From positions 248,001-312,000 of the forward strand of contig NZ_JAJPWV010000004.1 in the NCBI RefSeq assembly GCF_021215455.1: a stretch of DNA of 64,000 nt. Direction: 5' to 3'. Below, one piece after another: positions 27,397-38,465 of this stretch. The translations under genes and the position numbers were made by a program. The notes beneath the pieces were generated by a model. It made no database searches. It was not told the origin of the DNA and worked only from the letters and a program-made list of their open reading frames with translations. The stretch is from Mucilaginibacter roseus. Lineage in GTDB: Bacteria > Bacteroidota > Bacteroidia > Sphingobacteriales > Sphingobacteriaceae. The number at the start of each line of letters is the position of its first letter. The stretch's first letter is position 1.

Positions 27397-27428
27397 CTCA
27401 GATCTGACATCTAAAATCTAAAGAAAAC

Positions 27429-28592
27429 ATGTTACACGATCCCAACCGAGTCTACATCTTTGATACCACGCTGCGCGATGGCGAGCAGGTACCGGGTTGC
27501 CAGTTAACAACCCCCGAAAAAATTGAGATAGCACGCGAACTGGAAGCGCTCGGCGTGGATGTTATTGAAGCGGGCTTCCCTATCTCGAGCCCAGGCGATT
27601 TTCAAAGCGTTGTTGAAATATCAAAAGCCGTAAAAGAGCCTACCGTGTGCGCACTTACCCGCGCCAATAAAGGTGATATTGATGCAGCGGTCGAGTCGCT
27701 TAAATATGCCAAACGCCCACGTATACATACAGGCATCGGCTCAAGTGATATGCACATCAAGCATAAATTTAACAGCACGCGCGAAGAGATTTTAGAACGC
27801 GCTGTTGAAGCCGTTAAATACGCCAAAAAATCTGTTGAAGATATTGAGTTTTATGCCGAGGATGCCGGTCGTGCTGATATTGAGTACCTGGCCAAAATGG
27901 TTGAGGCCGTTATTGCTGCCGGTGCAACGGTAGTAAACATCCCCGATACTAACGGCTATTGCCTGCCCGATCAGTACGGCAGCAAGATCCGTTTCCTGAA
28001 AGAAAATGTACGTAACATTGATCAAGCCATTATATCCGTACATTGCCATAACGACTTAGGTTTGGCAACGGCTAACTCCATCGCCGGTTTGCAAAACGGT
28101 GCCCGCCAAATTGAGGGTACCATTAACGGTATTGGCGAGCGTGCAGGTAACACTTCTATCGAGGAAGTGGTAATGATCCTGAAAACGCACCAAACGCTGG
28201 GCTTGCATACCAATATCAACAGCACCAAGTTCTATGAAATGAGCCGCATGGTGAGCACTCAAATGCGCATGCCGGTTCAGCCAAATAAGGCGATTGTTGG
28301 CGCTAATGCCTTTGCGCACAGCTCAGGCATACATCAGGATGGTTTTCTGAAAATGCGTGAGAATTACGAGATCATACGTCCGGAAGATGTAGGTTTCCCG
28401 AGCGCGAGCATCGTATTAACAGCTCGCAGCGGCAGGCACGCGTTGAAATTCCACCTGGAGCGCTTGGGTTTCCAGTTAGATAAAGAAGAACTGGCCGATG
28501 TTTACAAAAACTTTTTAACGCTGGCGGATAGCAAACTGGATATAAATGATACCGACCTGCAAGGTTTGATGGCTTATCGCTTAGTAAAATAA
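27429..28592 (+). CDS. leuA: 2-isopropylmalate synthase LeuA, short form
   Basis: Condenses acetyl-CoA with 2-ketoisovalerate, the committed step to leucine. The TIM-barrel catalytic part is intact: DTTLRDGEQ with Asp12, Arg16 and Asp17, the metal motif HCHND with His205 and His207, and [11 protein letters not shown]. At 387 residues it stops after the linker subdomain and lacks the C-terminal allosteric domain (about 120 residues) through which leucine inhibits the E. coli and Mycobacterium enzymes. Feedback is therefore predicted to be absent or different. Homocitrate or citramalate synthase are alternatives, but the operon context favours LeuA. Confidence 0.92.
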   Translation: MLHDPNRVYIFDTTLRDGEQVPGCQLTTPEKIEIARELEALGVDVIEAGFPISSPGDFQSVVEISKAVKEPTVCALTRANKGDIDAAVESLKYAKRPRIHTGIGSSDMHIKHKFNSTREEILERAVEAVKYAKKSVEDIEFYAEDAGRADIEYLAKMVEAVIAAGATVVNIPDTNGYCLPDQYGSKIRFLKENVRNIDQAIISVHCHNDLGLATANSIAGLQNGARQIEGTINGIGERAGNTSIEEVVMILKTHQTLGLHTNINSTKFYEMSRMVSTQMRMPVQPNKAIVGANAFAHSSGIHQDGFLKMRENYEIIRPEDVGFPSASIVLTARSGRHALKFHLERLGFQLDKEELADVYKNFLTLADSKLDINDTDLQGLMAYRLVK

Positions 28593-28598
28593 TTATTG

Positions 28599-29849
28599 AT
28601 GAGTACGGAAACCGAACATCAGCTTGATTTTGAACAAGCCTACCAACGGCTTGACGGGGTGGTTAACCATACCCCTCTGCAATACAATGCCGGCTTGTCG
28701 GCAAAATACGAGTGTGAGATATACCTCAAACGTGAGGACCTGCAAGTAGTACGCTCATACAAACTGCGTGGCGCTTATAACATGATCAGCCAGTTAAATG
28801 CTGAGCAGTTAAGCCGTGGCGTAGTTTGCGCCAGCGCGGGTAACCATGCGCAGGGTGTAGCATTTTCATGCAGTAAGCTGGGCACCAAGGGCGTTATTTT
28901 TATGCCCGAAATTACCCCCAAGCAAAAGGTTAAACAAACCCAAATGTTTGGCGGCGACAATGTAGAGATCGTGCTTACCGGCGATACCTTTGATGATTGC
29001 TTGCGCGAAGCATTAGCCTACACCGAGGCCAATAACATGACCTTCATCCCCCCTTTTGATACCCAACGGGTTATTGAGGGACAGGGTACCGTAGGCGTTG
29101 AGATACTGGATAAACTACCCGATGTTGAGGCGGTAATAATGCCCGTTGGCGGCGGCGGTTTAGCTGCCGGTGTAGGCACTTACTTGAAACAGCAAAAGCC
29201 CGGCATCACCCTTATAGGTGTTGAACCGGAAGGTGCCCCCTCAATGGTAGGGGCTTTTACACACAACGAGCCGGTAACACTGGACGAAATTGATCGTTTT
29301 GTGGATGGCGCCGCGGTAAAACGTGTGGGTGCACTGACTTATCAGATCTGCCGCGAAGTACTGGATGATATGCTGCTTGTACCTGAAGGTAAGGTATGTA
29401 CCACCATCCTGAAATTATATAACGAGGATGCGATTGTGGTTGAACCGGCGGGTGCGCTGTCTGTCGCTGTGCTTGATTTGTGTAAGGAGCAGATAAAAGG
29501 TAAAAAGGTAGTTTGCGTTATCAGTGGTGGTAATAATGATATTGACCGCATGGCCGAGATCAAGGAAAAATCGCTGCTGTACGAAGGGCTTAAACATTAC
29601 TTCATCGTTCGCTTTCCGCAACGCCCGGGCGCGCTAAAATTGTTTGTAAACAATGTGCTTGGCCCAGGTGATGATATTACCCGTTTCGAGTTCATCAAAA
29701 AAACCGCTAAGGAGAATGGTCCGGCGCTGGTAGGTATCGAACTAAAAGCTGCCGAAGACTACCCTGCCCTGCTGCAACGTATGGCGGCTCATCGTTTTGA
29801 TGTTATTGAGATAAACCGCGATCGAACTTTGTTTGAGTATTTGGTGTAA
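28599..29849 (+). CDS. ilvA: Threonine dehydratase IlvA (single regulatory ACT-like domain)
   Basis: PLP enzyme that deaminates threonine to 2-ketobutyrate for isoleucine synthesis. Lys55 in SYKLRGAY is the PLP lysine, and the phosphate-binding glycine loop PVGGGGLAAG is seen. The C-terminal part (about 325-416: HYFIVRFPQRPGALKLFVNN onward) is a single ACT-like regulatory domain, so this is the shorter biosynthetic type. 416 residues from ATG 28599; the TTG at 28596 is less likely. It lies 6 nt after leuA and ends the operon. Confidence 0.95.
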   Translation: MSTETEHQLDFEQAYQRLDGVVNHTPLQYNAGLSAKYECEIYLKREDLQVVRSYKLRGAYNMISQLNAEQLSRGVVCASAGNHAQGVAFSCSKLGTKGVIFMPEITPKQKVKQTQMFGGDNVEIVLTGDTFDDCLREALAYTEANNMTFIPPFDTQRVIEGQGTVGVEILDKLPDVEAVIMPVGGGGLAAGVGTYLKQQKPGITLIGVEPEGAPSMVGAFTHNEPVTLDEIDRFVDGAAVKRVGALTYQICREVLDDMLLVPEGKVCTTILKLYNEDAIVVEPAGALSVAVLDLCKEQIKGKKVVCVISGGNNDIDRMAEIKEKSLLYEGLKHYFIVRFPQRPGALKLFVNNVLGPGDDITRFEFIKKTAKENGPALVGIELKAAEDYPALLQRMAAHRFDVIEINRDRTLFEYLV

Positions 29850-29885
29850 GCATTTTTAGTCAACCTTAATTAAAGTATACATTTT

Positions 29886-29920
29886 AAGCCGGATCACTGC
29901 CATGATCCGGCTTTGCATTT
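29886..29920 (+). terminator. Terminator of the ilv-leu operon
   Basis: Perfect 11-bp arms AAGCCGGATCA (29886-29896) and TGATCCGGCTT (29903-29913) with a 6-nt loop and a TGCATTTTA tail. Confidence 0.9.
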
Positions 29921-29976
29921 TACAATCCGCTGAACAATACCAAAACCTGAGTGTTCATATTTGTTGAAACATTTAA

Positions 29977-31050
<1,074 letters not shown>

Positions 31051-31058
31051 TTTAGTCG

Positions 31059-31172
31059 ATTGTCCATGGTCCATAGTTTATTGTGAAAATTATTTCTTAC
31101 CATCGACAATGGACTATAAACTATCAAAACTTAAAACAAATACTATGGCCTATGGACTATCGTCTATGGTCT
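31059..31172. repeat. Dispersed GTCCATGG-type repeat region
   Basis: Contains GTCCATGGTCCATAG, CGACAATGGACTATAAAC and CTATGGACTATCGTCTATGG, which are permuted forms of the quasi-palindrome at 5284-5310. No gene. Confidence 0.65.
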
Positions 31173-31216
31173 AAAATATCTAACTTTACATACAAACTAA
31201 ACATAAATCAATTACT

Positions 31217-31636
31217 ATGAAACGTACAGCAACCGCCCATTGGGCCGGAAATTTAAAAGAAGGCAAAGGTGAATTAAGCACCCAAAGCACTACCCTAAGC
31301 CAAACCCAATATTCATTTAAAACCCGTTTTGAGAGTGGCGTGGGTACCAACCCGGAGGAACTTTTAGCTGCCGCTCATGCTGGCTGCTTCACCATGGCTG
31401 TTAGCGCTACCTTAACCCAGCAAGGCATCACCGCCGGTGACCTGAACACTGAGGCAATCCTTGAGCTGGATATGGCTAAACTTGAAGTTACCGCCATCCA
31501 CCTGGAGTTGAAAGCATCAGTAATTGAGGGTGTATCTGAAGAGCAATTTAAAGAAGTTGCCGAAGGTGCCAAAGCAAACTGTATCATCTCAAAAGCTTTG
31601 AGCGTGCCTATCAGCCTGAATGTAACTTACGCGTAA
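31217..31636 (+). CDS. OsmC family peroxiredoxin
   Basis: 139-residue cytoplasmic thiol peroxidase that acts on organic hydroperoxides. The two redox cysteines are Cys57 (HAGCFTMA) and Cys122 (ANCIISKAL), with Arg37 and the Glu47/48 pair nearby as in OsmC/Ohr. Sequence spacing fits OsmC rather than Ohr. A TAACTTTA box at about 31190 resembles the -7 promoter with one mismatch and would give a very short leader. Monocistronic with its own terminator. Confidence 0.92.
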   Translation: MKRTATAHWAGNLKEGKGELSTQSTTLSQTQYSFKTRFESGVGTNPEELLAAAHAGCFTMAVSATLTQQGITAGDLNTEAILELDMAKLEVTAIHLELKASVIEGVSEEQFKEVAEGAKANCIISKALSVPISLNVTYA

Positions 31637-31652
31637 TCTTTGAATACCGTAA

Positions 31653-31694
31653 TTAAACTAAAGGAGCAGATTCAGGTCTGCTCTTTTAGTTTAA
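31653..31694 (+). terminator. Long hairpin terminator after osmC
   Basis: 18-bp arms TTAAACTAAAGGAGCAGA and TCTGCTCTTTTAGTTTAA around TTCAGG. The pairing is almost perfect and ends in an A/T-rich stem, so it may act in both directions. Confidence 0.85.
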
Positions 31695-31706
31695 CAAAAG
31701 TTTGGA

Positions 31707-31777
31707 ACCCCTCCTAAATCCTCCCCGAAGGGAAGGACTTTTTTTGAAGCCTTCCCCTCGGGAGGTTTGGGTGGGCA
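31707..31777. repeat. Inverted pair of GC-rich REP-like elements
   Basis: Reverse copy at 31707-31737 (ACCCCTCCTAAATCCTCCCC) and forward copy at 31749-31777 (GCCTTCCCCTCGGGAGGTTT, then GGGTGGGC), separated by a short T run. Unlike other pairs it ends 34 nt before the next start (31811). Confidence 0.8.
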
Positions 31778-31810
31778 CCCGAATTCACGTTAGTATAAAA
31801 CAATAAAAAA

Positions 31811-32398
31811 ATGTCAAGTACCCGCAGTCGTGTATCCATTAGCCTGATTATCCTTTTAGTGATCGTTGGCTTTTTGGCTTACCTTTTCTTCTACATCAAG
31901 CGCCAGTTTACCGAAACCAAAACCGAGGTAAGCCAAGTGGTAATGGTGCAAAAAATTACCAGCATGGGTAAGCTCGAACTGGTTAAATACGCCATGAAAG
32001 ATATTGTGGAGAAGAAAGAAGTACATACTTTTTTGCCCGACGAGAAAGTATTGTTCCTGGCTGTTGGCGAGGTTACTGCTTGTATCGACCTGACCAAAGT
32101 AAAAGAAAGTGATATTATCCAGAGTAAGGACAGTGTTACAGTAACACTACCCCAACCTGAGATCTGCTATGCCAAATTAGATCATCAGCAATCAAAGGTG
32201 TATGATATTACCGGAGCCTGGTTCCCGAGCAACGCGAGGGATATGGTGGAGGATGTTTATAAGATAGCCGAGAAAAAGATACTTGACGAAAGCAAAAAGA
32301 TGAACATTACCGGCAAAGCGCGCGATAATGCCCAACTCATATTTAAACCCTTGCTCGAAGGTATCTCCGGCAAAAAGGTGGTACTTAAATTCAAATAG
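31811..32398 (+). CDS. DUF4230 domain protein, membrane-anchored
   Basis: 195 residues. A single membrane helix (about residues 9-28, SLIILLVIVGFLAYLFFYI) is followed by a soluble domain that I recognise as DUF4230, with the pattern KLELVKY, VGEVTACIDLTKV, VTVTLPQPEI and a C-terminal helical region. The topology suggests a periplasmic or surface-facing domain. Function unknown. It ends 3 nt from the convergent dacB stop, leaving no room for a terminator. Confidence 0.8.
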   Translation: MSSTRSRVSISLIILLVIVGFLAYLFFYIKRQFTETKTEVSQVVMVQKITSMGKLELVKYAMKDIVEKKEVHTFLPDEKVLFLAVGEVTACIDLTKVKESDIIQSKDSVTVTLPQPEICYAKLDHQQSKVYDITGAWFPSNARDMVEDVYKIAEKKILDESKKMNITGKARDNAQLIFKPLLEGISGKKVVLKFK

Positions 32399-32401
32399 AC
32401 G

Positions 32402-33814
32402 TTATTTCATTACATTCAGCACCCGGAACATCTTTTCCTTAATGCCCTTAGTGGTGCCGTTGTAATTATTTACAATAATAGAAAAGCATAGCTCGCGACC
32501 TTTATAGGTTTGATAACCGGTGTATGCCAGCACATCGGCAATGCTGCCGCTTTTCATTTTCATATCGTTATATATCGGCAAGCTGTCATAAAAATACTTG
32601 TACCAGGCTTGGCCTTTGGCCGATTGCAGTATGCGCGCCATAGTTAGCGTAGTTACCCGGTTCCCCGGCGACAGGCCGCTGCCATCATAAATATTCAGTG
32701 TTTTTATGTCGATACCTTTAGCTTTCCAAAAATCCTGCAGTACAGTAATACCATTGGGTGTGGTCGGCTCTTTGCCTGCCTTGAAGGCAATGGTTTTCAG
32801 TAGTTGCTCTGCGTAAAGGTTAAGGCTTTTTTGATTGAGCCAGTAAATGATTTTGTTCAGCTCCGGCGATTCAATAACGGTCAGCGTTTTAGCTATTGCA
32901 GGTGCGGTTTCCCCTTTAACAGCAAGCGTCAGGGTTGATTGCGGTTCGCCGCTTACCTTTAAGCCGAGGCGGTTCATGGTATCGGTTAATCTCAAAGCTA
33001 CATCAAAAGCTGGATCGGGCATAGCGCCGGATACGGTTTTCTTGGTTTGATCGACCGCGTAAGTACCGCGCAGGTACATCAGCTTACCGCCTACGGGCAA
33101 ATAAATAAAGGCGCGGTCGCCGGTACCGGCAGGGGCATTAGTTAATTCACTTTTAAAGTTGAGGTAAGGCATCAGCGGTATGGTACGGTCAACCGAGATA
33201 GCCGAACCTACTGCACCTGTTTTCAGCTTAATGTCAAACTGGTTTTCGTGCCAGCATAGGGCGTTAATACCGGCGCCGTAATAGTTGCCGACATCCTGCC
33301 ATATCCAACCATCGGGTATGGCTTGTGTGCCGTAGGCGCTGTCATCGCCAATAACGCTACCACTTATTTTTTTTATGCCCGCCTTTTGCACGGCGGCCAC
33401 CAGTAGGTTGAGAATATAATTTTCTTTAGTAGTATTCCAGCGCCAGCTACCGAGGGTTGGGTCGCCGCCGCCTTTTATAATGATGTTGCCGTTAAGTGTT
33501 CCATCTGTGGTAATGCTGCCCGTATAACCAATAGTGGTTTGGTACTGATAATCGGCTCCTAACAGGTTAAAGGCAGTTATCGAGGTAATGGTTTTTAAGG
33601 TTGACGCTGTAGCCAGCCCCATGTTTGGGTTGGCGGTGAAAACCTGTTCGCCGGTTTTAGCATCCAGTACGGTTAATGATACCGATGCATAGCGACATTG
33701 GCTGTCCTGCTGTAACTTACCAAACGCTGTTTGCAATTGCTGCTGTAGCGTTTGGGCATGGGCATATCCTGTTATTAATAAAAAGCTAACTAACCAGCTC
33801 CGTTTTCTCATCAT
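32402..33814 (-). CDS. dacB: D-alanyl-D-alanine carboxypeptidase/endopeptidase (PBP4, DacB family)
   Basis: Periplasmic peptidase of peptidoglycan maturation. Signal peptide MMRKRSWLVSFLLITGYAHA with cleavage near AHA|Q. The catalytic SxxK is Ser71-Thr-Leu-Lys74. DGSGLSPGNRV carries the second motif region and KMKSGSI the KSG triad near the C-terminus. 470 residues, with the large domain inserted between the first two motifs that marks the PBP4 class. The ATG at 33814 lies 29 nt inside the end of the upstream permease gene, so the two are translationally coupled. Confidence 0.93.
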   Translation of the reverse strand: MMRKRSWLVSFLLITGYAHAQTLQQQLQTAFGKLQQDSQCRYASVSLTVLDAKTGEQVFTANPNMGLATASTLKTITSITAFNLLGADYQYQTTIGYTGSITTDGTLNGNIIIKGGGDPTLGSWRWNTTKENYILNLLVAAVQKAGIKKISGSVIGDDSAYGTQAIPDGWIWQDVGNYYGAGINALCWHENQFDIKLKTGAVGSAISVDRTIPLMPYLNFKSELTNAPAGTGDRAFIYLPVGGKLMYLRGTYAVDQTKKTVSGAMPDPAFDVALRLTDTMNRLGLKVSGEPQSTLTLAVKGETAPAIAKTLTVIESPELNKIIYWLNQKSLNLYAEQLLKTIAFKAGKEPTTPNGITVLQDFWKAKGIDIKTLNIYDGSGLSPGNRVTTLTMARILQSAKGQAWYKYFYDSLPIYNDMKMKSGSIADVLAYTGYQTYKGRELCFSIIVNNYNGTTKGIKEKMFRVLNVMK

Positions 33815-35240
33815 CCTCTTTTATGTTTCGCTTCGCAATATAGTAGATAGGTATGCCAATTAAAACTATAATAAGCCCGGGTAATGAATACTCAGGTTTA
33901 TATATCAATAGTAATACACAAAACGCAATACCCATCACCACATAAATAGCAGGCAACACCGGATAACCAAAAGCTTTGTATGGGCGAGGCGCTTCCGGGC
34001 GTTTTACGCGAAGAATATAAATCCCAATAATGGTTAGTACATAAAATATTACAACCACCAGCGATATCATATCCAGCAGGTTACCATAAGTGCCACTCAA
34101 ACACAATATACAAGCTAAACCGCATTGCAGCCACAGGCCATATTCAGGCACCGAAAACTTATTAAGCGTACCTGTTTTTTTAAAGAATAACCCATCCTTA
34201 GCCATGGTATAATATACACGCGCACCGGCCAGGATCAATCCGTTATTGCAGCCGAAGGTTGATATCATAATCATAAGCGCTATAAGCAGCGTGCCTATGT
34301 TACCAAAAATTACAGTAGAGGCCGCCACAGCCACACGGTCTTTTTCGGCATTAGCAATTTCCTGCAGTGGCAATACAGATGTGTACATCACATTCGCCGC
34401 AACATATATAATAGTTACTATCAGCGTACCTAAAAACAAACTTAATCCTACATTACGCTGCGGATTTTTCATCTCCCCGGCAATAAAGGTTACGCTGTTC
34501 CACGAGTCGCTGCTGAATATGGAGCCTACAAGCGATGCCGCAATTGCACCTAAACCGGCAACCATAGTCAGGTTAACGGTAGATCCATCCTTATTCAGGT
34601 TATGCAAATCCCAGGCGTTAGTCCAGTTAGCCGTCCACACATCGCCTTTGGCCATAATAAAACCGAAGATGATTAAGCCGAATAAGCTCACCAGCTTGGT
34701 GATAGTAAAGGTAGTTTGTATGATCTTCCCGCCCTTAACCCCTTTAGTGTTGATGTAGGTAAGTAAGATTATGAGTATGATAGATACCAGTTGCGCTGCG
34801 CTAAAGTTGAACGTTTTATCGCCCCAGTAATTAAAGCTGAACAATATATTATCCTCACTAACTGCAGGCCACAGATAGGCAAAGAATTTGGAGAACGCAA
34901 CCCCAACCGCTGCAATGGTTCCGGTTTGTATCACGGCAAAAAAGCTCCATCCATATAAAAAACCGATCAGCTTATTGTATGCCTCTTTAAGGTAAACATA
35001 TTGCCCGCCCGCTTTCGGGAACATGGCGCTCAGCTCGCCGTAGCTCACGGCGGCGGTAAGCGTCATAAAGCCGGTTATCAGCCATACGGCGATCAGCCAG
35101 CCTGCCGAGCCAACATTACGTATAATGTCAGCGCTTACAATAAAAATGCCCGACCCGATCATGGAACCGGCAACCAGCATGGTGCCGTCAAGCAGGCCAA
35201 GTTCGTGCTTCATTCCGGAGGAAGAAGTGTTTTCTTTCAT
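33786..35240 (-). CDS. APC-superfamily amino acid permease, LAT-like
   Basis: 484 residues with about 12 membrane helices. The first helix contains GSMIGSGIFIVSADI, the conserved unwound substrate-binding segment of APC transporters. The FPKAGGQYVYLKEAY stretch is typical of the LAT/SteT branch, which often exchanges amino acids. Its 3' end overlaps dacB by 29 nt. Recovery of D-alanine released by the peptidase is an attractive link but only an inference from coupling. Confidence 0.88.
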   Translation of the reverse strand: MKENTSSSGMKHELGLLDGTMLVAGSMIGSGIFIVSADIIRNVGSAGWLIAVWLITGFMTLTAAVSYGELSAMFPKAGGQYVYLKEAYNKLIGFLYGWSFFAVIQTGTIAAVGVAFSKFFAYLWPAVSEDNILFSFNYWGDKTFNFSAAQLVSIILIILLTYINTKGVKGGKIIQTTFTITKLVSLFGLIIFGFIMAKGDVWTANWTNAWDLHNLNKDGSTVNLTMVAGLGAIAASLVGSIFSSDSWNSVTFIAGEMKNPQRNVGLSLFLGTLIVTIIYVAANVMYTSVLPLQEIANAEKDRVAVAASTVIFGNIGTLLIALMIMISTFGCNNGLILAGARVYYTMAKDGLFFKKTGTLNKFSVPEYGLWLQCGLACILCLSGTYGNLLDMISLVVVIFYVLTIIGIYILRVKRPEAPRPYKAFGYPVLPAIYVVMGIAFCVLLLIYKPEYSLPGLIIVLIGIPIYYIAKRNIKEDDEKTELVS

Positions 35241-35493
35241 ACAATTGTTTTGAGGTTAGTTAATATGTGGGTTAAGATAAGTATAAATTTCAGTAACCAA
35301 AAGCACCTAAATTAGCCATTTAATCCCCGAAATTAACCCGATGATCATCGACTATATTATTGATAACAAGTGCCTGAATCCACTTTTTAAAAAGTTTAAT
35401 ATCATGCCTTTGTAATATAATTTTTACTAATTTGCATTTAACCCCACTTCTTCTTCTACGGGGTATTATAAACCAAATTATAACCAATTTTTT

Positions 35494-37728
35494 ATGGAGT
35501 TCTTAAACAATTACTTGATCTATCTGATCCCACTATTAGGCATTGTGGGTATAATAGTAATGGCCGGAAAAGCGGCCTGGGTTAGCAAGCAACCTACCGG
35601 CGATGCCAACATGACTGAACTTGCCGGTTACATTGCCCAGGGCGCCATGGCGTTTTTACGTGCCGAGTGGAAGGTGCTCAGCTATTTTGTAATCATCGCG
35701 GTAATATTGCTGGCATGGTCGGGCACTACGGTTAGTACCTCAAGCCCGGTAATCGCTATTTCATTTGTTATCGGCGCGTTGCTTTCAGCCTTTGCGGGTT
35801 ACATTGGTATGCGCATTGCCACCAAAGCCAACGTGCGCACTACCGAAGCAGCGCGCACCAGCTTGGCAAAAGCACTTAAAGTATCATTTACCGGCGGCAC
35901 CGTGATGGGCCTTGGCGTTGCCGGTTTAGCTATTTTAGGTTTAGGATCGCTGTTCATCGTATTTTATAAAATGTACGTTGGCACCCAAGTTAACGGCGAG
36001 GATATGGAAAAAGCGCTTGAAGTGCTTGCCGGTTTTTCGCTGGGTGCCGAGTCTATCGCTTTATTTGCCCGTGTAGGTGGCGGTATATATACTAAGGCTG
36101 CCGATGTGGGTGCCGACCTGGTGGGCAAGGTTGAAGCGGGTATTCCTGAGGATGATGTACGTAACCCTGCCACTATTGCCGACAACGTAGGCGACAACGT
36201 GGGCGACGTAGCCGGTATGGGCGCCGATTTGTTTGGATCATACGTGGCCACCATGCTGGCAACAATGGTATTGGGAAGAGAGATTGTATCTATTGACGCA
36301 TTTGGTGGCATTGCCCCGGTACTGCTACCAATGGTGATCGCAGGTCTAGGCCTCATCTTCTCCATCGTGGGAGCATCATTTGTAAAAATTAAAAATGAAA
36401 ACGATAGCGTACAAAGCGCGCTTAACATAGGCAACTGGGCATCTATCATACTTACTGCTATAGCCACTTTTTTTATAGTGAACTGGATGCTGCCCGACGG
36501 TAACCTGCACCTCACACGCGATTTGGTACCCGGTACCGAAACCATTAAAGAGGGGGCTAAGGTATTTGATAAAACCGGTGTGTTCCTTTCAATTATAGTC
36601 GGTTTAATAGTAGGCACGCTGATGTCAATCATCACCGAATACTATACCGCCATGGGCAAACGCCCCGTATTGAGCATTATTAAACAATCATCAACCGGGC
36701 ATGCCACCAACATCATTGGCGGTTTAGCTATCGGGATGGAATCAACCGTATTGCCGATAATCGTACTGGCAGCTGGTATATTTGGCTCCTATCATTTTGC
36801 TGGGTTATACGGCGTAGCTATCGCCGCGGCCGGCATGATGGCTACTACAGCCATGCAGCTGGCTATTGACGCGTTCGGGCCAATTGCCGATAATGCCGGT
36901 GGTATTGCCGAAATGAGCCGCCTGCCTGAAGAAGTACGGCACCGAACCGATAACCTCGACGCGGTAGGTAACACTACAGCTGCCACAGGTAAAGGCTTCG
37001 CCATAGCATCGGCAGCGCTTACCTCGCTGGCGTTGTTTGCGGCATTTGTGGGTGTAGCGGGCATTGAGCATATTGATATTTATAAGGCCGACGTACTGGC
37101 AGGTTTGTTTGTAGGTGGCATGATCCCTTTTATATTTTCGGCATTAGCTATATCGGCTGTAGGGCGGGCGGCTATGTCAATGGTTGAGGAAGTTCGCCGT
37201 CAGTTTAGGGAGATACCGGGTATTATGGAATATAAAGCGAAACCAGAATACGAGAAGTGCGTAGCTATATCCACCAAAGCATCCATCCGTGAGATGGTTG
37301 CCCCCGGCCTTATCGCCCTAATCACACCTATTATCATCGGTTTTGCTTTTGGCCCCGAAGTATTGGGTGGCCTGCTGGCGGGTGTTACCGTATCTGGTGT
37401 GCTGATGGGCATCTTTCAAAGCAACGCGGGCGGCGCATGGGATAATGCTAAAAAATCATTTGAAAAAGGTGTGGAGATCAACGGCGAGGTGCATTACAAA
37501 AAATCAGAACCGCATAAGGCATCCGTTACCGGCGATACCGTAGGTGATCCGTTCAAGGACACCTCTGGCCCATCCATGAACATCCTGATCAAGCTGATGT
37601 CTATCGTGTCCCTGGTTATCGCGCCGCACCTGCATCACGAAGTAAACACCAATGAACGCATACAAAAACAAATTAAAGAACAATCATTAGAAAAAACGAT
37701 AACCAGCCCGCAAAAGCACCGGCTTTAA
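35494..37728 (+). CDS. hppA: Membrane-bound ion-pumping pyrophosphatase, predicted K+-dependent
   Basis: Homodimeric inner-membrane enzyme that couples pyrophosphate hydrolysis to H+ or Na+ export. About 16 hydrophobic segments, 744 residues. Substrate motifs are [20 protein letters not shown] and [20 protein letters not shown]. The [10 protein letters not shown] segment has Ala where K+-independent enzymes carry Lys, which predicts K+ dependence. H+ versus Na+ specificity cannot be decided by eye. It would recover energy from the pyrophosphate produced in biosynthesis. Monocistronic with its own terminator. Confidence 0.95.
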   Translation: MEFLNNYLIYLIPLLGIVGIIVMAGKAAWVSKQPTGDANMTELAGYIAQGAMAFLRAEWKVLSYFVIIAVILLAWSGTTVSTSSPVIAISFVIGALLSAFAGYIGMRIATKANVRTTEAARTSLAKALKVSFTGGTVMGLGVAGLAILGLGSLFIVFYKMYVGTQVNGEDMEKALEVLAGFSLGAESIALFARVGGGIYTKAADVGADLVGKVEAGIPEDDVRNPATIADNVGDNVGDVAGMGADLFGSYVATMLATMVLGREIVSIDAFGGIAPVLLPMVIAGLGLIFSIVGASFVKIKNENDSVQSALNIGNWASIILTAIATFFIVNWMLPDGNLHLTRDLVPGTETIKEGAKVFDKTGVFLSIIVGLIVGTLMSIITEYYTAMGKRPVLSIIKQSSTGHATNIIGGLAIGMESTVLPIIVLAAGIFGSYHFAGLYGVAIAAAGMMATTAMQLAIDAFGPIADNAGGIAEMSRLPEEVRHRTDNLDAVGNTTAATGKGFAIASAALTSLALFAAFVGVAGIEHIDIYKADVLAGLFVGGMIPFIFSALAISAVGRAAMSMVEEVRRQFREIPGIMEYKAKPEYEKCVAISTKASIREMVAPGLIALITPIIIGFAFGPEVLGGLLAGVTVSGVLMGIFQSNAGGAWDNAKKSFEKGVEINGEVHYKKSEPHKASVTGDTVGDPFKDTSGPSMNILIKLMSIVSLVIAPHLHHEVNTNERIQKQIKEQSLEKTITSPQKHRL

Positions 37729-37736
37729 ATACATGA

Positions 37737-37772
37737 ATTGGCACAACTGCAAACGGTTGTGCCAATTTTTTT
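37737..37772 (+). terminator. Terminator after the pyrophosphatase gene
   Basis: Arms ATTGGCACAAC (37737-37747) and GTTGTGCCAAT (37756-37766) with an 8-nt loop, followed by a run of T. Confidence 0.92.
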
Positions 37773-37928
37773 ACGAGGCAATGTTTGCTGCATTCCCCAC
37801 AATGGGTATAGCTGTTTCCCCATTGTTTTTTGTAATCAGGATGTCAGATAGCAAGTTTTAGCTTCAAACGGTGATATTAACAAGGCGGGTATGGTAATTG
37901 GATTAATACTTATATTAATTACGATAAC

Positions 37929-38327
37929 ATGAACAGAATATTAATGATAGATGATAACCCGATGGAGCACTTCATCGCGTTGAAGCTGCTTAAAAATACC
38001 GGCCTTTTTGATAATACCAAGCACGTAACCAACGGACTGGAAACCTTAAAATTTCTTGAGCAAAACCTCACTAATACCGAAGAATTGCCCGACGTGATCC
38101 TACTCGATATTAACATGCCTGATATTAATGCCTGGGGTTTTTTAGATCAGTATAAGCAAATGCATCAAAGAATCGGCAAACCTATAGATATCTATATTGT
38201 AAGCTCATCAATTGATGCGGATGATATGCTACGTTCAAAAAAATACCCATTTGTAAAATCGTACCTGGTGAAGCCATTGAGCACCGATATCCTGATCAAA
38301 ATTTATAACGACCGCGCCAAAGCCTAA
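37929..38327 (+). CDS. Single-domain response regulator (CheY-like receiver)
   Basis: 132 residues consisting only of a receiver domain. Acidic pair Asp8-Asp9, phospho-acceptor Asp60 (VILLDINMPD) and Lys115 (LVKPLS) are all present, with Ser92-94 at the switch position. No output domain, and no kinase gene next to it, so it probably passes phosphate or a protein signal in trans. The surrounding genes (pyrophosphatase, permease) give no clue to the pathway. Confidence 0.9.
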   Translation: MNRILMIDDNPMEHFIALKLLKNTGLFDNTKHVTNGLETLKFLEQNLTNTEELPDVILLDINMPDINAWGFLDQYKQMHQRIGKPIDIYIVSSSIDADDMLRSKKYPFVKSYLVKPLSTDILIKIYNDRAKA

Positions 38328-38430
38328 CACTTTGCGGTAACAATTTTGAAATATTTGCATCAACATACACAAAAATTAATGTTTTGTTTTGATGATATAA
38401 TCAGCACTTTATCATATCAATAAAATTAAG

Positions 38431-38438
38431 TAGGTTTG
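38431..38438 (+). promoter_or_regulatory. Bacteroidetes -7 promoter box (TAGGTTTG) for the permease at 38466
   Basis: Exact TAnnTTTG match 27 nt before the ATG, predicting a leader of about 20 nt. Confidence 0.6.
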
Positions 38439-38465
38439 GACTTGATATATTAACTGACATTATAT

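Noticed and set aside
35964..36635. 223-codon open frame antisense to the pyrophosphatase gene
   Set aside because: It mirrors the coding strand of hppA, has low-complexity Ser/Pro/Ile-rich translation and no family resemblance.
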